Of a stretch of DNA of 64,000 nt, positions 37,101 to 45,285 are shown piece by piece. A program made the translations under genes and the position numbers. The notes beneath the pieces were generated by a model. The model saw only the letters and a program-made list of their open reading frames with translations, was not told the origin of the DNA and searched no databases. Numbering within the stretch: the stretch's first letter is position 1; each line of letters starts with the position of its first letter. Source of the DNA: Taishania sp037189645 (GTDB taxonomy: Bacteria; Bacteroidota; Bacteroidia; Flavobacteriales_D; Crocinitomicaceae). The stretch spans positions 124,001 to 188,000 of the forward strand of contig JBBCIY010000008.1 in NCBI GenBank assembly GCA_037189645.1, written 5' to 3'.

Positions 37101-39886
37101 TTGTAAGCGGGGTTACGTCCGGTTAGCTCCTTTTTTGCATGATTGGGGTCATATATCCGATTCAGATGCGCAGCTGTAAGCGTAATGCCTGAATACTCAT
37201 CAGGATGAATGTAGCTTCCGCTACCCGTATCCCAAACAGGAGTGTATTCTCCATAGTTGAATGTATATCCTGAATATTTTCCCATGTTGGAATTACGATA
37301 TGTGAAATAGATTTTCTTAAGTGTCAATTTTCCTCCATGGTTAGAAAGTTCATTTGAAGAAAGCTGATCATCAATTCCGGGAATAGGGGTAACACCAGAG
37401 GCATTGACAATATTGTTAGGAACCCCTGGGCAAAGGGAGTAAGAATACTCAAAATGTACCTCCTTGATCGGAATGCTGCTTTGCGGATTCTGAGCATTGT
37501 ATTCCCCGACCGAATAGAGGCTGATTTTATCCAGTTTATATGAATTATTATTGGCTGCCATCCCTCCATTTTCTCCTGCAACTCCTTTTGCATCTTTCCG
37601 GGGCGAATAATGGAATACTGCTATATGTGTTTTTGTTTCTATCTTATCAAGATAATAGATCTCTTTCTCTCCATAAATATATGTTCCTTGATCGTCTTTT
37701 TTGTCTGTTTTAAAACCCTCATTATGTGTTGCTTCATTCTGTGCATAGGGTATTCTCCACTTATAATTTTTAATATTGGATCCATTGGGAACTCCCGCAG
37801 ACTGGTTAACCTGTCCATATGTTTTATAAGAAAACTTTGTATAACTTCCAAAATCATCAGGTGTAGGGCCATTTCCACTGAGATCCTGATAGTCAGTAGA
37901 CAAAACAGAGGTTAATAAATGTGTGTGGACATAAGCAGGTGTTGTGACACGATTAAAGTATTTATCATTGGGTAGCAAGTTCTTCCATCCTGATTCATTT
38001 GCTGTACTTGCAGGATTATAATTTACCACTCCTTTATTACAATCAGGAGTTCCGTCAACGGCAAAAGTTGCTTCTTTCTTTAACGTATTATAGACTGGAA
38101 GCCCGTAAATATATCTTGCACCATCGGTTCGGACAACCTGAATCTCAGCAGTATGATGATTTTTAGCCTGAGCGGGTAATGTATACTGGGAAGAGTAATT
38201 TAACGGACCAAATCCCTTTCCTCCAGACACATCTTCTTTTGTAAGCATATTAATTGCCTGATTTCTGGCCTGACGCTGTGTACGCTTGATAGGGGAAGAT
38301 ACCGGCTGTCCACTTTCTGCTCCTGTTCCCGTTATCTTTTTGCGGATTTCGCTTTTTACTGTTCGATAAAATTTTTCACCAACAAATGGGATTCTAACAG
38401 GCTGGTAGTCTCCGACCTGTGAAAACATTTGAGATCCTGACCCCTGAAAATCACGGTCTATGCTTAAATCTCCAACATTCTTATAATGAACCTTCTCATA
38501 ATCAGGATCATAATTATAATTTTCTTTCAGGTAAGAAAGAATGTAATTATTTTCCGACCAAACCCCGGACTTTCCAGATACCATGGAAACTTCAAAGTCC
38601 AGTCCTGCATGAACGGCATTTCCCGTACCTACTTCAAAACCAAACGTCCCTGAAGTCGATCCGTCATTCACCCGTGGATCGAAAACATACCCCACCTGAT
38701 TTCGGTATGGCCGGAATTGCCCTGAAACCCCATGTCCCTGTACGGAATAAGTATCATAGGTGTAATTCGTCAAAGGAAGGTTCGTTGTATTGATACTGAA
38801 AGCTCCGTCCTTTTCTCTGTTAAAGTCCAGTGCATCATCATAACCAGCCAAGTCTGTATTTGCATACCCGTAGGCTTTGACTGTCTTAGTCATCTCCGAA
38901 GGCTTTACAATCATCACTGTACCATATGCAGTGATCTGCCCCTGTCCTTCTCCTCCGAACACCTCAGCTCCAAGGGCCGCATTTACAGTAAAGCTTCCTG
39001 TTTCCATTCCTACCCGGCGGGAAGGAGTGTAAAGCTGCTCTGCAAAGCTAACCGAAGATCCGACGTTCTGCTGATTAATGGTTTTGATCTTCTTATCTTC
39101 TCCTTCACCAATATGCGCCTGTTTTTTCCTGGTTACATCAATCGTCATCTGTGACACACCTGTTCTTGAATTCCAAGGAAGCCCCACACTGGTAGTTAAT
39201 TTCGTATTCCGATCATTTTTTACCTTGTTTTCAGCATGTAATGAAAAAGTGGGAGAGATCGATAGTCCATCCGGACCTGATTCGGCATTAAATCCTACAG
39301 ACGCATTTTTACCGAGATCCATCTGAACTCCAACACTGGGTTTAATGCTAAACCCCCGATAATTATTATACATTGCGGAAACACCTATCGTAAAATTGCC
39401 AGCTTCACCCTCTCCTCCTTCCACAAGATGCCCGGCCGCGTCCAATTCAAAACCAACAGCTGCCGGAGTAAACTTAAAGCTTGCACCTGCAGTTACATTC
39501 GGCTTCAGATAATTTTCGTAAATGAGCTCATCACCCTGAAAATCATCAGCCAGTCCCCTGACATTTCTGTTTATCTGTCCAACTGAAAGATTCCATCCCA
39601 ACCCCACCCAGGAGGCCTCCTGATCCATTCCTACGGAAGAAGAATAAGATATATTGACCGGGTATCCTCCTACATCCAGCAGCGGAATGTTGTAATTCAT
39701 ATCCCCCGTGGAAAGATCAACCATATCCGAAGTACCAACGGGAGTAAACGATGCAAATTCAGGTTGAGAAGGTCCCCCTGTTAAAGCAAACGCCTGTAGA
39801 GGAGCAACAATTTCAAAAAAAATTGTAAGCGCGACAGTAACACACGTTACCTTGAATGTATTACTTTGTCTGATTTTTCTTATCAT
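34133..39886 (-). CDS. Giant secreted SpvB/TcB-like protein (1917 aa)
   Basis: A basic N-terminus is followed by a hydrophobic export signal (about 13-35, ending QAFA). The next region reads DMVDLSTGDMNYNIPLLDVG, YPVNISYSSSVGMDQ and WVGLGWNLSVGQINRNVRG. This is the SpvB/TcB-type shell-protein start in which a short beta repeat ends in GLGW. The rest is long and beta-rich with many Tyr and Asn, as in the Bacteroidota members that precede RHS proteins, and it ends EAHTGKHSLRVKGSS. In ABC toxins TcB and TcC form a hollow cocoon around the TcC hypervariable tip. By analogy this gene would pair with the downstream RHS gene. The expected C-terminal YD tail is absent and lies on the next gene. No type IX sorting domain was recognised. 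Confidence 0.85.
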   Translation of the reverse strand: MIRKIRQSNTFKVTCVTVALTIFFEIVAPLQAFALTGGPSQPEFASFTPVGTSDMVDLSTGDMNYNIPLLDVGGYPVNISYSSSVGMDQEASWVGLGWNLSVGQINRNVRGLADDFQGDELIYENYLKPNVTAGASFKFTPAAVGFELDAAGHLVEGGEGEAGNFTIGVSAMYNNYRGFSIKPSVGVQMDLGKNASVGFNAESGPDGLSISPTFSLHAENKVKNDRNTKLTTSVGLPWNSRTGVSQMTIDVTRKKQAHIGEGEDKKIKTINQQNVGSSVSFAEQLYTPSRRVGMETGSFTVNAALGAEVFGGEGQGQITAYGTVMIVKPSEMTKTVKAYGYANTDLAGYDDALDFNREKDGAFSINTTNLPLTNYTYDTYSVQGHGVSGQFRPYRNQVGYVFDPRVNDGSTSGTFGFEVGTGNAVHAGLDFEVSMVSGKSGVWSENNYILSYLKENYNYDPDYEKVHYKNVGDLSIDRDFQGSGSQMFSQVGDYQPVRIPFVGEKFYRTVKSEIRKKITGTGAESGQPVSSPIKRTQRQARNQAINMLTKEDVSGGKGFGPLNYSSQYTLPAQAKNHHTAEIQVVRTDGARYIYGLPVYNTLKKEATFAVDGTPDCNKGVVNYNPASTANESGWKNLLPNDKYFNRVTTPAYVHTHLLTSVLSTDYQDLSGNGPTPDDFGSYTKFSYKTYGQVNQSAGVPNGSNIKNYKWRIPYAQNEATHNEGFKTDKKDDQGTYIYGEKEIYYLDKIETKTHIAVFHYSPRKDAKGVAGENGGMAANNNSYKLDKISLYSVGEYNAQNPQSSIPIKEVHFEYSYSLCPGVPNNIVNASGVTPIPGIDDQLSSNELSNHGGKLTLKKIYFTYRNSNMGKYSGYTFNYGEYTPVWDTGSGSYIHPDEYSGITLTAAHLNRIYDPNHAKKELTGRNPAYNIKGYDTWGNYLPNIGNCGNTDPLTAAEFPYTSQEQEIQDNRSAVWCLSRIGLPSGGIISVAYESDDYGYIQDKEPMRMFKVVGAGSSPIGSAADLDENTLSSELFKSPVVNKPKPYIYVQVDPGTVAADYLSTLKNNPIYFRFLMNMTQLGAIPGNEANAKYDYVSGYFEYEPQNNSEPYSGDAQIFTVNGQSGYFLSIPVKLVEQEGGIGGLVNKNVHPISKATWSFGRKYLNDHVYSAQPNGDSDDIEAIVTDLLSPSSLSSLLEIFSGPNGALEKKGVGRCFIKGKSWVRLMEPDGKKLGGGCRVKEIRISDVWEEMNNGASGYQTMHYGQRYEYVTTEGNTSGVATYEPIGNKENPFVQPVFYATKHLLAPNEENYVEKPFGESFFPNPQVTYSRVKVSNLAGGQPLASGHQVKKLHRTGSVVTEFYTSKDYPTIVDQTTLQSEEDKKELLDNILSLNVRKHFTASQGYVIHLNDMNGKQKAQWVYAEDQTAPISGIQYIYDNNSMISSYNASMGPDQNKGRLNNHVKVINPDGSIEMKTIGVEVDIVNDFRENETKTRIPGVNGNLATFLVAAFPALVPLPLPDYSQTEDRFRSVSTTKVINTFGILKETIAHDSGATVYTKNLAWDAETGEVLITETVDEYNDKYYTFNYPAHWYYNGMGQAARNLGFEGAISSVSGGVYTLNGISDVEDYLLEADELYLSATGQIAWVSNIDVANNQFTLIDALGNPVNGGAGAIEVTRSGRRNLQSAAVMNIILKHNPLKDLNGNDITALSSTSFVSQSWNDWYIINAGAVEYSDEWTVTCECAIPGLGEIYNPYRMNEKGIWRTRTSRTYLTGRNRHNDVTPRMQGFFTAFSPMYKVDSNGNWIQDLNDWTFVTSVTDYSPYGFELENRDALNRHSAAQYGYNNMFPMAVGANARYDEIGYDGFEDYTFDGCPHSAHFTFKNVINPLSEISTEAHTGKHSLRVKGSSRVTLSKKLNCEE

Positions 39887-39950
39887 AAAAAGAGTGTATG
39901 TTGTTTTACTGTTGTTAGTAGAATTGTTCAGATGCTGACTTAAGATTTAA

Positions 39951-41690
39951 TCAGTCCTCGATTTTGAAACGCAAATAAAATTTTTCTTGTTTATTATTCA
40001 TAATTTCTAAAATATAGTTGTCTTCTTGCAAGCTGGAAACATTCAACGCATGCCGATTATCACCATATCCGCTTCCTGTCAAAGGCTGGATAGTTGCGTT
40101 CAAAACTGCATTAACCGCATCTCCGTCCCTGTAAACATTATAGTTTAATGACGTAGAATGATCATATTCTTCATCATAATAGAAGTAAAGGTGACTTAAA
40201 TAAGGCCTGTATCTCACTCCCCTCAGCATTCTGTCCATTTTTGCAAATACCTGGTCGCAGTAATTCGGTGGAATCGGGTCTGAAACATACATTTTAAAGG
40301 TTACCTTTGGACGGTCCGAAGCTGTTGTGGCATCAGAAGAGTGGTATCCCTGAGTGGTATAAATTGAATTGTACAACTGCAATTCAAATAAAAAACCATA
40401 ATTCTGTACATTATTTTCTCTCCAGTGCTGCCAAAAGTCGAGAACGTCAATGTTCTTGATTTCTGTAGGTGATAACATTTCCGGAACATTCACTAAAATA
40501 TCCGTAGAGGTTGCTGGCATACTGCTATGAGTAACGATATTTTCCTGCCATTGCTCCACAACTCTTTTCAGGTGAGACTCATTGGATCTGGTTCCATCAT
40601 TTGCAATTCCTTTCAGCTGCATGACCGATTCGGTCAAATTGATTTCCTGGTCGACCCACAATCTAAACCGGATCAATGTTCTGTTCTGAACAACAGTGCT
40701 CCAAAGGCTAAAATCAAGAGCGACTATATAATTCTCCGAACCAAAATTAACCACAGCATTTTCATACTCAATTGGTCCTTGGACTGGAGCATCATCAATA
40801 AAATTAGGCCCTGGATTGAACTCTATTTCCACTTCTTCACAGTTTAACCCTACTAAAAAAGCGTAATAGAATTGTTCCGTCCCTGCTATTGAGCTGGTAA
40901 CTCTTAGTCCATACCATCCGTAAGGAACCCCTGTCAGATTCAAAGCGGTTTTCCCTGGCATCGAACCTGCAGCGTTAAACCATTGATAAGAATAAGTCCC
41001 TCCCGGACCATTCTGCAAAACAGGTTTTACAGATCCGTTATTTGCACCTGCATGACTTTCATGGTCAATCGTAGCAGCCACTACAGACATTGGAATGTAA
41101 TAGGAAACTTCAAGCTTGGGACGGGAATTAACATCCACATGATCATCTGATCGAAATGTCCTGTTTTTTGCGACTGTCTCCGTCTCATTATTATGATAAA
41201 GCACCCAGCCATTATTCGGGTAAACGTTGGCGACCATTTTCTGAACATGATCTTTAACATTGAAAGTAAGCCAATAAGTACCGGTCATTGAGGATGACGT
41301 GATTATATTTGTAGTAGAATGCGAAGGTTTGTTGTTCCACGACAAGGTACTTTCCTGCCAGCTTTGCTCAATTCGTCCTGCATAAATATTCGGAGCACCG
41401 GTTGTGCTTTCCACATATATTTTCAGATTGGCAGACGTAATTATCGCATTCGACGGAATACCAGACAAATCATATTCCACATAAGTTCTGTTAGTAACCC
41501 AAAAGCCTCCAAGAAGAGGCACATAGAACCGACCGGCTGTGGCGAGATTAGAATTGGCACCTCCAGTATCATTAACGGAAAGATCATTTGCTACTGTACA
41601 CTTAGTCGAAACGATGACAACATTCTGAACTTGTGAAAACGATACAGTGAAGCACAACAAAACTATAAAAAGCAGCAGTGTATATTTCAT
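39951..41690 (-). CDS. Secreted protein with two DNRLRE-like domains
   Basis: The 579-residue protein has a signal peptide (MKYTLLLFIVLLCFTVSFSQ). The first DNRLRE-like domain (about 22-195) has YVEYDLSGIPSNAIITSANL, then QSWQESTLSWNNKPS and GWVLYHNNE-type motifs. An Ig-like segment follows (about 205-285: AATIDHESHAGANNGSVKP, then YGWYGLRVTSS). The second DNRLRE-like domain is at about 290-465 (RTLIRFRLWVDQEINLTES, then VVEQWQENIVTHSSMP and GFLFELQLYNS). The C-terminus (about 475-579, LSHLYFYYDEEYD and ending YILEIMNNKQEKFYLRFKIE) looks like a type A-style sorting or anchoring beta domain, but I am unsure. DNRLRE domains occur in extracellular polysaccharide-associated and anchoring proteins. 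It precedes the SpvB-like gene by 64 bases in the same operon. Confidence 0.82.
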   Translation of the reverse strand: MKYTLLLFIVLLCFTVSFSQVQNVVIVSTKCTVANDLSVNDTGGANSNLATAGRFYVPLLGGFWVTNRTYVEYDLSGIPSNAIITSANLKIYVESTTGAPNIYAGRIEQSWQESTLSWNNKPSHSTTNIITSSSMTGTYWLTFNVKDHVQKMVANVYPNNGWVLYHNNETETVAKNRTFRSDDHVDVNSRPKLEVSYYIPMSVVAATIDHESHAGANNGSVKPVLQNGPGGTYSYQWFNAAGSMPGKTALNLTGVPYGWYGLRVTSSIAGTEQFYYAFLVGLNCEEVEIEFNPGPNFIDDAPVQGPIEYENAVVNFGSENYIVALDFSLWSTVVQNRTLIRFRLWVDQEINLTESVMQLKGIANDGTRSNESHLKRVVEQWQENIVTHSSMPATSTDILVNVPEMLSPTEIKNIDVLDFWQHWRENNVQNYGFLFELQLYNSIYTTQGYHSSDATTASDRPKVTFKMYVSDPIPPNYCDQVFAKMDRMLRGVRYRPYLSHLYFYYDEEYDHSTSLNYNVYRDGDAVNAVLNATIQPLTGSGYGDNRHALNVSSLQEDNYILEIMNNKQEKFYLRFKIED

Positions 41691-41730
41691 ATGTTTGGTT
41701 TGAAGAAAAGAAAATTTCGGCTTAATTCAA

Positions 41731-42144
41731 TTATAACGTTTTACTGACAATAGGTAAATTTAATCCCTGGTAATTTCTGACCACTGCTTCAATACGGTAA
41801 CTACGCCCGTTGTCTATCCCACGGTATAAGTCAATCTGAATGACTCCTGAATGATAAAGGTTATTATCTATAACAGACTGAAGGGTATGCTTGGCTTTAT
41901 CAACCGGATTTCCTGTCTGCTCGTCATAAGCCGTTACGATGATTTCTCCGAAGAAATCAAAGTCATTGACCCACGTTTCTGTCCGAATCACCTTCATGGA
42001 CAGAGGATCCTTCCCATCCACCTGTACTTCTATTGTTTCAAAATATGCGTTCAAAAAAGCACTATCCAGCTGGCAGTAGGATGAAAAATGGAAGAATAGA
42101 AAAAATGATGAAAATAGAGATAGCTTTTTTAATGTAGTTATCAT
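41731..42144 (-). CDS. Small unrecognised secreted protein, first gene of the Rhs operon
   Basis: The 137-residue protein has a signal peptide (MITTLKKLSLFSSFFLFFHF, cleavage near SYCQ). The mature region is a predicted beta-sandwich of about 112 residues with no Cys after the signal and no recognised motif (IRTETWVNDFDFFGEIIVTA, then YRIEAVVRNYQGLNLPI). It is first in a same-strand run of six genes with gaps of 40, 64, 20 and 43 bases and then a one-base overlap, and is preceded by a good promoter match. It may be a secreted cofactor of the Rhs complex. The role is unknown. Confidence 0.75.
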   Translation of the reverse strand: MITTLKKLSLFSSFFLFFHFSSYCQLDSAFLNAYFETIEVQVDGKDPLSMKVIRTETWVNDFDFFGEIIVTAYDEQTGNPVDKAKHTLQSVIDNNLYHSGVIQIDLYRGIDNGRSYRIEAVVRNYQGLNLPIVSKTL

Positions 42145-42205
42145 AAGTAAGAGTTCTTTTTGTTTTTTATGCTATACAAGCAACATTTAATTACGGTGAG
42201 GTGAC

Positions 42206-42233
42206 CAAAGATAGTATTTATTTTTTCTCTCAA
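42206..42233 (-). promoter_or_regulatory. Promoter of the 19-kb Rhs operon
   Basis: On the minus strand TTG (42233-42231), a 17-base spacer and TATCTTTG (42213-42206) match the Bacteroidota -33/-7 consensus. Transcription would start near 42200, about 55 bases before the first gene of the operon. Confidence 0.55.
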
Positions 42234-42286
42234 TAAAAAAATCAAAAAAATATGTCTTTAAAAACAATTAAATAAATTTAATACTA

Positions 42287-42294
42287 TACATTTG
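42287..42294 (+). promoter_or_regulatory. Candidate -7 element of the lipocalin-like lipoprotein gene
   Basis: TACATTTG matches TAnnTTTG 26 bases before the ATG at 42321. The -33 region is A/T-rich without a TTG. It is divergent from the Rhs operon promoter about 75 bases away. Confidence 0.4.
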
Positions 42295-42320
42295 CCCCAT
42301 TAATTTAAACACTTTATTAT

Positions 42321-42752
42321 ATGAAATTTAAAAGTTTATTGATGCTAGGATTTGTAGTTTTCTTAGCTGTAGCATGTGGAGGAAAAGGAGCTGCGATTGT
42401 CAACAACTGGACATTGGACGATATCACAATCCCTGATGCTGCTATGGAAGGTCTTTCCGACGAACAAAAAGAAGCTGCAAAGTCTAACTTGAAAAACATT
42501 GTTGGTGAAATGAAAGGTAAAATGAACTTTGATTTCAAAGCTGACGGGAAAGTTACTACTGAAGCTCCGGATATGTTCGGAGGTGATGAGCCAAAAAAAT
42601 CAGAAGGAACCTGGAAATTGAGCGAAGACAAAAAAACGCTGACAATTGAAGTAGACGGAAAACCTGAAGAATTCAAAGTGGTTGAGCTTTCAGGAAGCAA
42701 ATTACAGATTGAGCAGGAAAGAATGGGAATGGTTTTTATTCCTAAAAAATAA
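42321..42752 (+). CDS. Lipocalin-like lipoprotein
   Basis: The 143-residue protein has a lipoprotein signal with lipobox LAVAC (Cys19). The mature part shows the layout of small Bacteroidota lipocalin-like lipoproteins: an early NNWTLDDI strand, a Lys/Glu-rich helix (LSDEQKEAAKSNLKNIVGEM), and beta strands MNFDFKADGKV, EGTWKLSEDKKTLTIEV and KLQIEQERMGMVF. These are thought to bind small hydrophobic ligands or to act in envelope stress, but no function is established for this group. It has its own promoter and a strong terminator, so it is expressed alone. Confidence 0.8.
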   Translation: MKFKSLLMLGFVVFLAVACGGKGAAIVNNWTLDDITIPDAAMEGLSDEQKEAAKSNLKNIVGEMKGKMNFDFKADGKVTTEAPDMFGGDEPKKSEGTWKLSEDKKTLTIEVDGKPEEFKVVELSGSKLQIEQERMGMVFIPKK

Positions 42753-42775
42753 GAGCCTTTCATAAAAAGAAGCCA

Positions 42776-42809
42776 GGGGTCGTCTCAAAAGGACGATCCC
42801 TTTCTTTTT
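42776..42809 (+). terminator. Rho-independent terminator
   Basis: Arms GGGGTCGTC (42776-42784) and GACGATCCC (42792-42800) form a 9-bp stem with one G-U pair and a 7-base loop, followed by TTTCTTTTT. It ends the lipocalin-like gene. Confidence 0.8.
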
Positions 42810-42893
42810 CCCGATAAAAACCGATTTCATAATGCCAGCCGGGGCAACTTGCAAAAAAAACAGTGTTTGCCCTTCATGTTCCGGTTCTTTGTG

Positions 42894-42901
42894 TAGATTT
42901 G
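42894..42901 (+). promoter_or_regulatory. Candidate -7 element for the aminotransferase gene
   Basis: TAGATTTG matches TAnnTTTG, 18 bases before the ATG at 42920. A TTTG lies 24 bases upstream, slightly too far for the usual spacing. Confidence 0.35.
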
Positions 42902-42919
42902 TAAAAAAACACCTGTAAT

Positions 42920-44113
42920 ATGTTGGAATTTTCTGACCGTTTAAACAATATGGAAGAATCCGCGACACTTGCCATGTCAAGATTAAGTCGTGAGCTGAAA
43001 GCACAAGGAAAAGACATCATTTCCCTGAGCCTGGGAGAACCGGATTTTCACACCCCTCAATTCATCAAAGACGCTGCTGTTGAAGCAATGGATAATAATT
43101 TCACCACTTACACCCCTGTTCCGGGATACGATGATTTAAGAGAAGCCATCTCAAACAAATTCAAACGCGATAACGGACTGAATTATTCAAAAACTCAGAT
43201 CGTAGTATCCACAGGAGCGAAACAGTCATTGGCAAATGTTATCCTGAGTATGATTGGGAAAGGAGATGAAGTGATCATCCCCGCTCCATACTGGGTTTCC
43301 TATATCGAGATCGTGAAACTGGCGGAAGGAGCTCCGGTGATCGTCGAATCCGGGATCGATTCCGATTTTAAAATAACGGCAGAACAACTGGAAAAGGCAA
43401 TCACCCCGAAAACAAGAATGATGATCTTTTCCACTCCGTGTAATCCTTCCGGGTCTGTTTACAGCAAAGAAGAATTAAAATCATTGGCACAGGTAATTGC
43501 CAGGTACCCAAATCTGGTAGTAATTGCAGATGAGATCTATGAGCACATCAATTTCGCAGGAAAGCATGAAAGCCTGGCGCAATTCGATGAAATATACAAC
43601 CAGGTAGTAACTGTGAACGGTGTATCCAAAGCCTGGGCAATGACCGGCTGGAGGATTGGTTATATCGGAGCGCCGCAGCCCATAGCGGATGCCTGCACAA
43701 AAATGCAGGGGCAGTTTACATCCGGAACCTGTTCGATTGCCCAAAAAGCGGCAGTGGCAGCGGTAAACGCTGATCCGGCTATTTTGAAAGACATGATTTC
43801 CGCTTTTCGCAGGAGACGTGACCTGGTACTGGAAAAGCTGGGAGCAATCGAAGGAGTGAAAGTGAATGTACCCGAAGGAGCGTTTTATGTCTTCCCGGAT
43901 ATTTCTTCCTACTTTGGAAAATCATACGGCGGAACAATTATCAACAGCTCGGCAGACCTGTGCATGTATTTATTGAACGAAGCACTGGTCGCTCTCGTTT
44001 CCGGAGACGCATTCGGCGATTCCAATTGCATCCGCATTTCCTATGCGACATCAGAAGAAGTCCTGGAAGAAGCATTGAAAAGAGTAAAAATCGCTTTAGA
44101 AAAATTGAATTGA
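42920..44113 (+). CDS. PLP-dependent aspartate-type aminotransferase
   Basis: The 397-residue class I/II aminotransferase has all the fold-type I residues: SLSLGEPDFHTP (36-47), the TGAKQ turn (98-102), Asn175 in CNPSG, Asp204 in IADEIYE, the PLP-binding Lys237 in NGVSKAWAMTGWRIGY, and a C-terminal Arg in the RISYATS segment that would bind the substrate carboxylate. The subgroup (aspartate/prephenate-type, class Ib) is typical of Bacteroidota aspartate aminotransferases. It would exchange amino groups between aspartate or an aromatic precursor and 2-oxoglutarate. The stop TGA overlaps the ATG of the PfkB gene (TGATG). Exact substrate preference cannot be read. Confidence 0.92.
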   Translation: MLEFSDRLNNMEESATLAMSRLSRELKAQGKDIISLSLGEPDFHTPQFIKDAAVEAMDNNFTTYTPVPGYDDLREAISNKFKRDNGLNYSKTQIVVSTGAKQSLANVILSMIGKGDEVIIPAPYWVSYIEIVKLAEGAPVIVESGIDSDFKITAEQLEKAITPKTRMMIFSTPCNPSGSVYSKEELKSLAQVIARYPNLVVIADEIYEHINFAGKHESLAQFDEIYNQVVTVNGVSKAWAMTGWRIGYIGAPQPIADACTKMQGQFTSGTCSIAQKAAVAAVNADPAILKDMISAFRRRRDLVLEKLGAIEGVKVNVPEGAFYVFPDISSYFGKSYGGTIINSSADLCMYLLNEALVALVSGDAFGDSNCIRISYATSEEVLEEALKRVKIALEKLN

Positions 44114-45099
44114 TGAATATCCGTAGTCTTTTCGAACGATTTAATCAATTGAAAGTCGCTGTAGTCGGCGACATCATGATTGATGCTTATTTGAAAGGAA
44201 AAGTAAACCGAATCAGCCCCGAAGCTCCCGTACCAGTGGTAAGCCTAAGCAAACACGAGGAACGGCTGGGAGGAGCGGCCAATGTGGCATTGAACCTGGT
44301 GGCATTGGGAGCCCGGCCTGTTATGTGCTCCTGCGTGGGAAATGACGACAACGCCAGGCTGCTTGTCGATCTGCTTAAAAAATCCGGCATCTCTGGCGAA
44401 GGACTGGTATTCAGCCCGGACCGGATGACAACAGTGAAAACAAGAGTCATCGGCAACAACCAGCACCTGCTCCGCATTGACTCAGAACAGACGAACCCGA
44501 TCAGCACGGATGAAGAAGACAGGCTGATTTCCAATGTACGCTCTTTAATTGAGGATGGTATCGACGTTCTCATATTCGAAGACTACAACAAAGGAACTCT
44601 GACAAAACGAGTGATCACGGAGTTAATTACCCTGGCAAAGCAGCACAACATCATCACCACTGTTGATCCGAAAAAAGAGAATTTCTTCACTTACCGGGGA
44701 GTTACATTGTTCAAACCGAACCTCAAAGAACTCACCGAAGGTACGAACGTGTTGTTTTCATACGGAAGTGAGCCGGAAAAGCTGAAAAAAGCAGTTGATA
44801 TCCTGGAAGATAAATTACAGAATGACATTTCATTTGTGACGCTTTCAGAGTATGGGGTCTACATCAAAGACAAGAACGGAGAATACCACTTCCCTGCCCA
44901 CATCAGGAACATCGCCGATGTCAGTGGTGCCGGAGATACGGTGATATCCGTCGCTTCCCTGTGCCTGGCTGCCGGCGCACCCATTCATTATATTGCCTCC
45001 CTGGCAAACATTGCAGGAGGGCTGGTATGTGAGGAAAGCGGGGTTGTTTCAATCGACAAAAAACGATTGCTGGATGAAGCCGAAAGATTGATCCGGTAA
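44113..45099 (+). CDS. PfkB-family kinase, HldE/RfaE N-domain-like
   Basis: The ATG at 44113 shares its A with the upstream stop; the longer frame from 43960 lies inside the aminotransferase gene and is discarded. The 328-residue protein follows the kinase half of HldE: VVGDIMIDAYLKGKVNRISP (17-36), EAPVPVV, GGAANVALNL (53-62), and the anion-hole/catalytic SGAGDT with Asp275. HldE-type kinases phosphorylate D-glycero-manno-heptose 7-phosphate at C1 for ADP-heptose synthesis. The nucleotidyltransferase half is absent, so this would be a stand-alone heptose-7-phosphate kinase, or a related sugar kinase. Confidence 0.85.
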   Translation: MNIRSLFERFNQLKVAVVGDIMIDAYLKGKVNRISPEAPVPVVSLSKHEERLGGAANVALNLVALGARPVMCSCVGNDDNARLLVDLLKKSGISGEGLVFSPDRMTTVKTRVIGNNQHLLRIDSEQTNPISTDEEDRLISNVRSLIEDGIDVLIFEDYNKGTLTKRVITELITLAKQHNIITTVDPKKENFFTYRGVTLFKPNLKELTEGTNVLFSYGSEPEKLKKAVDILEDKLQNDISFVTLSEYGVYIKDKNGEYHFPAHIRNIADVSGAGDTVISVASLCLAAGAPIHYIASLANIAGGLVCEESGVVSIDKKRLLDEAERLIR

Positions 45100-45248
45100 C
45101 CATTCCAGAGCAGCTGTATCCGGTAAATTATATACAACTGCCATAAAACGAAAACCCTGAAAAAGTTTTTTTCATTACATTGTTAAAAAATTTCATTTGT
45201 AATTAAAAAATAATTACTTTAGTCGCCAACTTGTTTGTAAAAACATAA

Positions 45249-45256
45249 TATTTTTG
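45249..45256 (+). promoter_or_regulatory. Candidate -7 element upstream of porP/sprF
   Basis: TATTTTTG matches TAnnTTTG 29 bases before the ATG; a TTG at 45231-45233 is 15 bases upstream, slightly short spacing. The 186-base gap from 45100 is otherwise A/T-rich and featureless. Confidence 0.35.
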
Positions 45257-45285
45257 AGTATTATTGCACCAATAAAACACTTTTT

